Source: Osmia lignaria lignaria (Eukaryota > Arthropoda > Insecta > Hymenoptera > Megachilidae). From it: a DNA stretch of 64,000 bases. Position 1 is the first letter of the stretch. Each line of letters opens with the position of its first letter. This document shows, in pieces, positions 51,501-63,500 of this stretch. The notes under the pieces were generated by a model that was not told the origin of the DNA, ran no database searches, and saw only the letters and a list, made by a program, of their open reading frames with translations. Location of the stretch: assembly GCF_051020975.1 (NCBI RefSeq), contig NC_135041.1, forward strand, positions 13,714,256 to 13,778,255, written 5' to 3'. The position numbers were made by a program, and so were the translations under genes.

Positions 51501-54500
51501 ATGGCGCGTACCTTTTATCCCTTTTTTTTTCGTTTTAGAAACTGTCATATATCTGTATAATTATCAGTGTCGTAAGAAAATCTGACATGATACAGATACA
51601 ATTCAGCCTTATGCTTTTAATATTATAATGCTCTCGTAATGCCCTCGTTATGTACTTTGTCTTTTCTATAGGTATAAATATTTTTCTAGCTCTATTTAAT
51701 TTGTGTCTGATTGAAAATCAAATATCGATTTCCATTTCAAACAGTTATTTAACATCATAATTTATGAGAAAAAAAATGGAAATTTCTTTAAAAAAATCAG
51801 AAAAAATGAAATATTTAAAGTGACATTTCTCTGTTATTTCGACGCGTACGTGTCATCTTTCTTGATCTCGTAATTATTGTTATACAATATATACAATATA
51901 ATCCAAGAATAATCAGACACTCGAATTCTAATTAAACGTAATATAGTTGTTTATATGTACCATATGTATGTTTATAAGCACATATAGAATATACATGTTT
52001 ACTTGCTTACCCTGTGCTGCTATTTGTGCTTGATGTTGGGCTGCAGTCCTCTATAACAAAATTAAACATTACGTTATTAAATAAACGTGTCGATTATATT
52101 TCGATAATAATAATTACGAAACATTTGATTACACGATAGGATAAGAAATATCAAGTACATTTTCAATAATCAATCGTATACCGGATGCTTCAAGACTCTT
52201 CGAATCTAAAGAACGACTTCTTGGTTTTGCACCAAAATAATCATCCTTCTTTCCACCTTTTATCCATCGAAAATACGAAGACATGTTGCACTCTTAACTT
52301 GTAACACACTTTCACAACGTCCCTAACTGATCATATAATTTTTTATTAATCGCATTCCTCTGAAATTTAATTATCATTATCATTATTTGCTCGTTCACTC
52401 CAAATACTTTGAATAATTGCAAATATTTTGTTGGGAATTTCTATAAAATAGATAATATTTAACAAGCAACCGTGTTGAAGCATGTTTAGTTGAAAAATTT
52501 CAATTTAAAGCATACGAAAGAAATCATCTGGTTATGAAATTAACGTTTGCTTTCCAATCTACTTATATTTGAATACATATACATATCTATAAATATAGAT
52601 ATTGTAGATATAGTAGATATTGATATGTAGCAGCTAAGTACGTCGCGTCGTCGTGTTTCTATGAATTAACAAGTGAAAACCGAACGATGATAATACGCAG
52701 AGGTCACATTACAGCATTGTTTTCGCTAAAACTGTCCTTGCCGTCACATACATATGTACAACCGGAAGTGTAAAATGATATTACACGTAGGTATACGAAA
52801 GAAACGACTATTCTTTGATATTGTTCAACTTTCGAAGCATCCGAGTCGACGCTCGTTGAGAAACGTTCAAGATACAAAACGTATTTTATTCAATAGGTAC
52901 AGGTGATATATCAGAAGAAGTAATGTATACACAGGGTGATAACATGGACAAATGATTAAATTTGCATTTTAAATTATCCCCTGAAGCGACGTTTTCTCGA
53001 TCAACGCTCCCTTTCTACAAAAGTAGTATTGAAGTAGTCTAACGATCGATTTCTATTAATTTATAAATACACGAGAGAAGAAAAATTGTTCAAGAAACAG
53101 TATGCGAATGTATTACGAGTCTATGAAAATTAAATAAACAATCTAACGTAACGCATATGATAGTCCCCATATGTAACAGATGCAAAACACAGATGTCACA
53201 TTAGTGATCATCTCATTAAGAGACTTGTTTAATTTCTTTATATTTTTCCTCTATATTATATAACTTTACCTTATACAAAATCAAATCACTTATATTATGT
53301 GATAATACTCGTTAATTATCATGAAAATTGTACATTGTTTATCCAAGTTTATTACTCCATAAATTATTAAATAGTCATATTTTCCAGTGAAAATAGCTAT
53401 TTTGCACTGTTTTGCATTTGAAGCATCATAACACGTTAAGTAACGCTGCTACTCATCATCTGATAAGAAACAATGAATAAATTCCACAAAATTATATTAT
53501 TATTATAATAAACATATTAATTCAATCTAACGTTGTTCTAGTAATTTAATTAATTTAAATAAATTATTCAAAATGATGATGTAAGTAACTGTTGAACATT
53601 TCTATGCAAACGATATTGCTCCAGAGTCTAGTTAAACAATGCTTCTGATTTGCATAGTAGGTTATCACTTTTCATAAGACACCCGATGAGAAGAAAAGAA
53701 TTTGCTCGACATAGTTTGCTTTTCAAACTGTGAATGTAGGTCGTCAAATAATAAAACAGTTGAAAAAAGAGAGAGAGAGAAATAAACAAAAAATGTGCAG
53801 AATTCAACTTGGAAATAACGAATTATGGGGTAAATATTGAACGTTTATCAGAAAGGAAACACAGTAAATATGTCTACAAATATTTCTGAATGTAGCAGAG
53901 CAAACGTTGTTCCGGTTTTAATAAGGATCCATAAATTTAACGAAACGTAACCATGCCACGCAAACAAGATGATATTGTTAAAGTTCGAAGGGACGCGTAA
54001 GTTTTAAAGCTTGCATACGTGCTGAAAGGTAAAAGGGGAAAGAAAGGGTAGCAGGAACTGCTGGCTTTCAATTTAGAAGAGAACCGAACAATAGAGAAGA
54101 GCTTCGTCGACGAACTCGAGACATTTTTCGTGACCGTAAGTTAACATTCAACGTCTTTTACGCCGAAAATCTGCAGTTATATGCAAAATAAAGGTATAAA
54201 GGTAATTTAATTACGGTAATCAACGTGTTAATTGAAACGAAATTGAAAAGATCAAACGACACTTCTTGAAGAAATAGATATACTAATCGAAACTGTGTTA
54301 ATTATATTAAAGTTACATTTCGAAATGAAACATATACGCCACAGTTTTCGTTCATTGGAACAAAGATCACGAATAATGATTGGATAACTACTCGAAACGA
54401 ACACATTCGTTAATAACGTCAGAATATTAAATACTGATTACCTATCGATGCAATATCGCTTCTGTTTGTATTGCAATTCAAATTAGCAAATATTATTATC

Positions 54501-57500
54501 TCCGATAATAACATTCAAGAAAAATTAAATTAAATTAATCTATAATTTATAAAATAATATTATATCAAATTAAATATTTCACGAATAACTGTTGCTGTAA
54601 AAAAGGAAAATAAAAGAGAAATGTTTTGTAATTTCACAGTCACAATTTCACAGATCATCTATAATAGGATGTAAAAACGTAGTTAAGAATTTGGTAAACG
54701 TTATCAATCTTAATCACACGCGAATCACGCGAAGAAAGATGCGCTCGTTATTCTAGCACCTTGAACATTACACGTTCCGCGACTCACTCTAACTGAAAAA
54801 CTCGCCTTTGATTCCGTCTTTTTCTCCGTTCCATGTTCGCACACGCAGAAACTTAGGTTTGTTACACGTGCATACACACGTGTCTTCTCCCACCGAAATT
54901 CAAACGTTACAGTTTCAAACAACCATTCGAACCAGCTGCGCAATCAACTCCATTTGCATGGCGAACCGTTCCACGACTAATGAAAAATTCTAATTAAACT
55001 AAACCGAGCATCGACTTTCGCATCTGATGTAACATGTTTCTGATAACACGAAACATATTTCGACACTATGATACACAGGCAGAAAAAGAGTAGCATAGTC
55101 CATTCCAGTCCATCTCCATCTCAATAAATTCAATAAATTTCAATTAAAGTGGATTAATTTTATCCAAGAGAAAATTTACTGGAAATTCAGGTGTGATTAA
55201 TAAGATTTGAGGCGTACAAATTCAAAGTAACAAAATTTCTTAGTGTAATGTGAAACTAACTAATAGAGGACCGCTTTCGATAAATATCATCCAACAAAGA
55301 TCCTCGTTCAGTTTTTAATTTAGAATCATGTTTACTTCGGATGGAATTTTAATAGTAAAGACGCGAGAAAATTTCAACACATGCTACCTATTAATCACAT
55401 CGTTACGAAAGTCATTAATATTTCATTAGCGTATTTGATTTGTTTGCAAGAAAAATGACAGGCCAGAAAACAACGTTACATGGATTATGCACATTATGCA
55501 CATTATGCAGAAAGACGGTAGCTTCGTAATATGAATTAGAAAGAAAATCGAATATGATTGCAAAGAACTCGAGGTGACAAGGTTTTCTACCTTTACTGTC
55601 GACGTCAAAACATGTGTTCTCTTCTTTCAGAGATCATTCTTTTGTTCGCTGAGATACCATTGTCAGAAGCAACCAGTCACGGTTTGTCGAGAGAGGAAAC
55701 AGTGAAATAAAGTAGCCCAATGTACCTACCTAATGTTCAATTCTTCGTTTTAAAATAACAAGAATCAAGAAACTAAAGATTTGAAAAATTCGTTCTAAAT
55801 TAATTTCTTCTTCATTTTTTCGTTTCTATTACCTTCTTATGGAAATTGTTTGTTTTAATGAAATAATTGTTTTTAACAAACTTCTTTTTGTTTGATTTTC
55901 ATTTTCTTAAAGAAGTAATAACTTTAGTCTACGCGATTCTTTTATCAGTCGTTACTTACAATGGTAAAACAGAGACTTATCGTATACGCGAACTCAATCG
56001 GTAATTTTGATTACCACTTTTACATTAACAGGTATATGTAGTAAAAAAAAAGGGTTTCTGTAAATTACTTACCGCTTTTCGTTTGTCATCCGAGCTAAGA
56101 GCGCTGTGGCTTCTATGCCTAATGAGATCCATAACTTTGCTCACAGGATTTCTGCTGCTTTCCGAACCCGCTCGCGGTCGTCCTACGGGTTGCTCTCTGC
56201 CTTCCTTATGATCCTTGCTATCCCTGTGATGGTCTTTATCTGTATGCACATCTGTTGATGAACTACCATGGGAACCTCTGTGCAACGAGTGCTGCAAAAT
56301 CACCGATATTTAATTAATACCACTTTTTCGTTCCCTTGCTTCCTCTTCTATTTTCTCCTTTTTCTTTTGTACTATACTATACTATAATAAATTAAATTAT
56401 CATTCTGAAATAATCGATAGCACTTACCTGTACAGCACTTTTCATGTTAGCTATAATACTGGGTTTTCTTTTGCTGGCATCAGATTTACTTCTTGGCCTG
56501 AAGGCATCGAAGAGTGCTGGTTTTTTGGTAGGGCTAGCAGTGTCATCGACAGTACTCCCACTTCTTCTACGTTCAGCGCTATTACTACGGCTATTACTGC
56601 GGCTAGTGGATCCAGATCGTGTTCCCGAAGCTTTTCTACCACCTTTGCTCGAACTCGACGAACTCGATGGTTCAACAGCTGGCTGTGGAAGAGGTGTCGA
56701 TTTCCCAGAACTAGGAGCACTTCCCGAAGTCGGTTTCCTAATACTTCTCGAATGCGATCCCCAAGTACCTGTTAGAAAAATCAACAACCATCGTCACATT
56801 ATCCATTTAGTCAATAATATATAGTATAAATAAAGAAACTGTGATTATGATATTTAATTAAATACGATTATCTGACCTGCTCGAGGCCTGTGACCCTGAT
56901 CTTGAGAAGCATGATTCGAATTATCTGCATCTTCGGTGACGATTGTTGGCAACGGTTGCGATCCAAGTTCCTGTCAATGATAGACACAGATTATTATTTA
57001 TCTACACTCTATACATATGTACGTATATAATTCAAATGAATTCTAATATTATCAATTCGATTATTCAACATTTCAATCGGAAAAAAAAAAGCTTTCTATT
57101 TCGGTCAATGAAATTTTCTCTTGTTAGTCACGTTACAGAAAACTCGTATATTATTTTAATTTTATTATAAGATCGTCTTATCTGAAGAAGAAACATGTTT
57201 ACGAAGAAAGGAAATTTCAACCGATTATGATTACAAGTAGTAGGTATAGTAGTGGAAATGAGCAATTCATTCAACAATAAAGACTAACAACTGTGTGTGC
57301 GACAAAAATAACGCGAGACGAAGAAATTTCATTGTTTACAGATCTACAGCTATACAACGTACGATGATTAGATATCATTATTTAATTAACAGCTAGCCGA
57401 TACAACAATCAGTTTATATTTAACTGGATAATTTATCATTGCATTCTTGTAAAGCATCTTCCAACCGGAAATTTTCATCACTAGAAAATTATATTTTTAT

Positions 57501-60500
57501 ATAAAAATTTCGATCAATTTCTTTTTTCTTTTTATCTTTACCGGTATAGAATATAGAGATATATATTGTATGTACATTTTAACTCAACGTTGTTGAATTA
57601 AATTTTGATTACATATTTAATTTATCAATGTTAAAAATTTATCTTTTTTTTAAGACAAGTATGGTTAAACTGCTCCGAATGGATTCCCAAATGGTAATTT
57701 TATACATTATATGACGGTTTTCAAATTATACTTCTTTTTTCGTACCCTTTTCACGAAATCTGGAACTAGATCGTTAAACACGCTCTCGGCAGTTTCTTGA
57801 AGAGTTCTCAAAACAGAAGCTTTAAGGATCATCTCATGGTGAGATTACAAACGAGGAGGAAATTTTTCTTCTTCGCTACAACCTCCTATTCTTTCTATAG
57901 AAACATATATTGTTAATTTATTGTTCGCGCAAATCAGACGCTGCAATTCGCAATTGACGCGAAAACGTATCTCGTTTAATTTATTCTCCCGTAATTTTGT
58001 CTTGAAGATTAAACTACAAGACTATCGTTGAAAAATTCATTTCACTATTTATAGTATCTTCATATCAATAGTTGTGAGAAAAGCTAGGATTTTTCTTAAC
58101 AACCCAACATGTATGTACATGATTGAAAATCACGATTCGTTTCGTTCACTGTTCTTAGTTCGACTGACATTTTCAATCCTGACTGTGTTACATTCTGACG
58201 TCTGACACAGAATACCAAGTATACTACATGCATGTATACGTATGTGCATGTACATACATATGATGCAGTTGGTAAGGGTTGTTATGAAAGCAAAAATAAA
58301 TCTACTTTGAAATTTATGGCAGGCACACACAGGAAACAGTAAGAAAATTAAACTATTCAGCCCCACGTGGAATTAGTAAATTATTCAAGACTAAGATCCT
58401 TTTTCCAGATCTCTAAGTATCTTTTGCGAGAAAAAATTCATCTTAAAACTGATCGTTTCATGAAAAGTGTTGGTACAATCGACGGTGAGAGTAGTCATCT
58501 GTAACTGGGTTATTCTTGAATCGGTGAATATATAGGTTCGAAAGAGGAAAATGCGGATGCCAAGAGGAATAAATAACAAGAATGGTTATTTATTGGAGAA
58601 AAGATAACCAAACGTAACCAAACAGACAATTTATATTAGAACTGTATCAGACTTTGAACATGATGAATTGAACCAGAAAATATTCTTTGATGCTGCATAC
58701 ATTTGTATACCTATGTATATCTAGGTGTACAAATGCATTCAGATATATGTATGTATAACGATGATCGGAAAAAGGCAAAATTATATTGGTATATAGAATA
58801 ATATAAGATAGAAAAAAGAATGTGATTAGGAAAAATTAAAATTAAGCATGAGGCGCGCGATGAATGTGTTACCTCCGGAAGTGGAGTCGTTTCAAAGATT
58901 ACAAGGTCAATAAAATTCTCTTGTTTTTTTTCCCCCCCTAAAAAGATCCTAACACAATTACGTACTGTATAATTTTCTTTTAGCGACTAAAAGAAAAATT
59001 TCTTAAATTTACATAAATGTGACTGGTTTTTCTAAAAAGAAGGTTTTATCATAATCTATACAAGTTCGAAGGTAAATTAGATACGTATAAGCAAAGGCGC
59101 GGTACTTCAGACTGAATTAAAAGTTATACATATCTATTGATTATAATCTGTATAAATACATCTATCTTTTTTTGACAAAGAAATTCTGTTATATGTACCT
59201 CTCTTAAGTCTAATGCAGTTTGCCAATAGTTAATCAGTACTTGAGCTAAAACAGATAAGATTACTAAGTATCCCGATTGCCAGAAGAGATCAGAATGAAC
59301 ACGGTTCGTAAACGATCCAAAAAAATGTTCGATACATATTTCAATCGAATTTAATTTTATATTAATCGAATTTTAGTTCTGAATCGCTTTGGAAAGCTGA
59401 TAAAATATCATTAAAAATTAACAATTTTAATCAATTAGACTTACGCACGTACCTATACTTAATGCTTAATTCATAGTCTTAAAGCATAAAGAAAATGCGC
59501 CTAACCTAACCTCAAATTAAGTTCCATCTCGTATCCGTTGAGATAGAATTATTATATGTATGTGAACGGTACATGATGATTTATTTTACTAACGTCGATG
59601 AAAAGAAAAAGAAAAAGGAAAAGAAAACACGTCTTTCGAATAGTACCTTATACGTTCCATGATATTCCGGGCAACGATCTAAATACGGCACAAGAGAGTA
59701 CTTTCGAAGTCTTCCCAACGACACTGTCGACATATTTTTCACGCGTTAGGTAGAAATTAATGAACCACAGTGGTCTTTCTTCAAATATTCATAACAGAGG
59801 GGCCGTATATCCATCGAGATTTCATCAGTGACTAACATCACCGGCACTCGTCTCAGCAGGGTACACAAGTCACGAGGAGATTCACTATCACCTGGTAATG
59901 GTATCTTTCGGTTTTGCCGAGAAATCGTATCGATAATAATTTTCCCTGAAGGATTGTTATACTTAATGTTCTCTTATCGCGGATGAATTGTGATTAATAA
60001 GATAATACCTGGTACAGTTTGTGTACATGTACGCGTTCGTGTACACTGATCGTTTACAAGCATAAGAAGAAACGTTCAACCGAGATTTCATAATATTCGG
60101 TATACATACATATACTCGTACTCTGATTGTCAGTTAGGATTTTATTTTTCACAATTACTCTTCCTATAATTGAAATCATCAATTATACCGTTCCAGCATT
60201 TTACTTTATTGTATTAGTCATTTTAAATCTATCATATAGGTCCAGATTCTAATTCAATAATGCGTGAAACGTTGTTAATTCGCTATCGCTGAATAAATAC
60301 AATAGGATCATGTTACCATAGCAACTGTCATTGATGAACTAAACCTGTTGATTACATAGACTATATGTCTGTTTCTTGTTTCTTATTTCTTAGAAGATAT
60401 AACAGGTTTAATATTGAGAACTTTGAATATTTCTCTCATCGCTTACGAGTATATGTATATATTACTACAAAATTTTTATTAGGCAAAATTAAATGGCACA

Positions 60501-63500
60501 AAAATCTAAAAATCAAATGCTGGATCGCATAGCACATGTGTAAAATTTTCAGTAATGAAACATTTTTCGAATTTGTATTTGTAAAATTCTAAAGCTACAG
60601 CTTGGCCCAGTTGCATGGGACGATCTGTATGTACCTACATATAATAATTGCAAAATCACATTATCCAATTTATCAATTAAACCAACTTACGATTTAACTC
60701 GTTTAAACATTATTTTAATGTACATGATGTTCTGTTAATAAAAAAAGAAGAAAACCGTCAATCAGATTCAAAAATCTATAATAGATGATGAAAAGTAACA
60801 TTGCTTTTTTTCATACCCATAACGATTTTCTCGGAGATATCTATAACATGGAATCCTAATGAGCTTATACAAGCATTCAAATTAAGGGAGTACAATAAAT
60901 CACTTGATTTATAACAAGTTGCAATCACAAAGATCACGGCACGCGTTTCGAATGTTCAATTACCATTTTTCGTATCGAATAATTCAACCACAAGATGGCG
61001 GCCTATTCTTGGCCTATCCTATCGCCATCTAACGATCACTGCAAAACGCATGTATCAGCAACACAGTGTTAACTTACAGCGATAAAAAAGTTTCCTTTCT
61101 TTCGATCTACTATGTAAATAATACTTACTTATGTAAGTACAGAGAAAATAAGGAAACAGATGAAAAAAGAATAAGTTAACGGGAAAAATTGTCGATTAAA
61201 ATGATGAAAGAAATGCAGTATCTATGAAAATATCGAGACTGAAAATAGATTTACTGCAGACGCAATGTAATTACTCACGATCACTTCAAATGCTTGTAGC
61301 GAACCGAAGCACGTGTAAAATTCTTTGTACTCTAAAACGGGCATATGAGTCGTCGGACGATCATGTTACGCAACAAAGAGTAAAATATCGCAAACAACAA
61401 ATGAAGCGTTCATTTCGTGTAATTTGACGTTGGTTCGTTTTCAGAGAAATACAGTAATTTTAACGAGAATTTGTCATAGAAATTTATATATTCAGTCGTT
61501 TTATTTATCTAATTTGCATTAAAGATGATGCATATCCCTGCAATGCACCTTATATTCCTAATTCTTTTTCAAACGATGGATTTTTCAGTTTTCAACGAAA
61601 CGAAACTATCAATTGATAATTGATAGGATTTCATATGGTAATTTGAAACGAGGAAAACTTGTTTCGTATAATTTGTTAATCGAAACTAATCATACCACGT
61701 ACGAAAAGCATCCATGACGGAGATCTTACGTGTTCAGGTATCTGTCATAACAACCCTGAACGCATTGTAATTCGTCTTTCAAGCAAATCGATAAAGCTTA
61801 AAAGAAGCCTTATGTGCCTACCACCCCTTCACCCTTATCCTCTCCCATGAAACATTGTATTAAAGATACATAATTACATACACATGTCGAGATCTGGGCC
61901 AAACCATGTAGCGAATTTCGAATAAACAACATTCTATCGTTTATTAGCTTATTAAGAGATTTTTTCAAAAATTAATAATTCGATATCCGTTTATCACGGT
62001 TCCAATGGTTTATCGCTTATTCGACGTCTGTTCTGAACTGGTACGAATTGTCTGACGCGATATGCGAAAAGTGAAACGAATTAACATGTCATAATTTCGT
62101 CCTCTATAGGTTTTCTACTTTCTATCTTCTTTATGTGAAAGTTTCGGATGTTTTTTTCTTTTGTCAACACTATGATAGAAAAGTATGTAATAATAAAGTG
62201 TAAATAGGGCAAAGTGAAGCCTTTAATAATGGACAAGAAATTTGTTAAGCAAGATGAGACCAGTTGATCGAACATTTCTTTCTACTTTGCAAACCGTGCC
62301 TATACATAGCTATACATATTGTTTACGGAAACTGCACTCGACCATGATTCGCAACTTCCGTCTTGCGAATAGTAACTACGTATAATAGAAATCAGGTTTT
62401 TTGAAATAACGCGTGGTAACGATCGGGTTAATCGGTGCCTTAGAAAACAAGATGGCAAGAATAAAAAGAAAGAAAGAAGGAATTCAACGGAACGGAAAAG
62501 CCAGTCGATTGATTGTACACTGGCGACGATTCGATTGGTCGCTCGTGACAACCATAATTTCACTGCTGATCGTGCTTAACGACCACACCTCACTGCTTGT
62601 GAACGGCACTTTAAATGGTCACTCGTTTACAAGCCAACACGTAGCTTCATCCAACTCGTTTTTCATTCAGAACAACCATATATATATATATAACCGTATC
62701 AACAACCGATCCAGTTTAACACATTTTTCATCATTTTCTGTTAAACTATAAATTATAAACTATGAAGAATTTAATATAAGAAATGAATACTTTTTAAGAA
62801 ATAAAAATTCTGCCGTTTGCACCGTTCTTCACTTTCTCATAACGGTTCATGTCTGCAAACAAATTTGCAACGCTGCTCCTCTTGGTAGTAATTAGTCAAT
62901 TAATACAATTAGATGGAGTAGACTGTTTCTGTTATGTCCCGTGTACAGTCTGTTTAAAATGATCGCATACATAAAAAGTTTGCTATATGGAATTAAAATA
63001 CTTGTGAAAAGAAATAAAGAATACCTTCTAGCTTTGTTTGCATTTGATCTTGGAAAAACTCTGCAAGTTCTCGCCTCGCGTTCTTTATCAACTAGATAAA
63101 AATGATAATAGAAAATGGTCCCTTACCTTTCTCTTCCTTTCCTGAACGAAATCCACCCTACGAATCCACACTTCCTCGGTGGAATCGTAATCCAGAGTAC
63201 TGGAGCTACTAGCCTGACTCTTCATTTCAATCAAACTGCTATCAAAGAATCTTTTATCGAGATGCGGACTAGGAAGAGGGCTGGTTCTCGAGAAGGTCAT
63301 GCTGGTCGAGTAACTCGGTGGATCCGTGGCAGGAAAAGTCATGCCAGGACCAGTGGTGTGCCTCCTCCTTAACGGAGGCTTCGTCGTTGATGTTGGCGAG
63401 GTAACCGTGCACGTGGTGAATCTAGAAGTGGTCGTCGTACTGGTTGTCGGAGTCGTTAAAGTCGTCGTTGCGGTCGTCGTCGTAGTCGTCGTCGCGGTCG

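Noticed and set aside
54725..54943. Minus-strand frame of 72 codons in a CpG-richer patch
   Set aside because: No suitable donor in a usable phase and no protein-like conservation cue. Perhaps regulatory sequence.
19314..59512. TTAGG/CCTAA tracts as evidence of a chromosome end
   Set aside because: There are only two or three units at each of three scattered sites; such short tracts are common inside insect genomes.
62413..62751. 112-codon plus-strand frame
   Set aside because: The stated start is GTG, not ATG. The sequence turns to low-complexity Asn/Ile/Tyr from an AT repeat, with no homology recognised and no splice sites.
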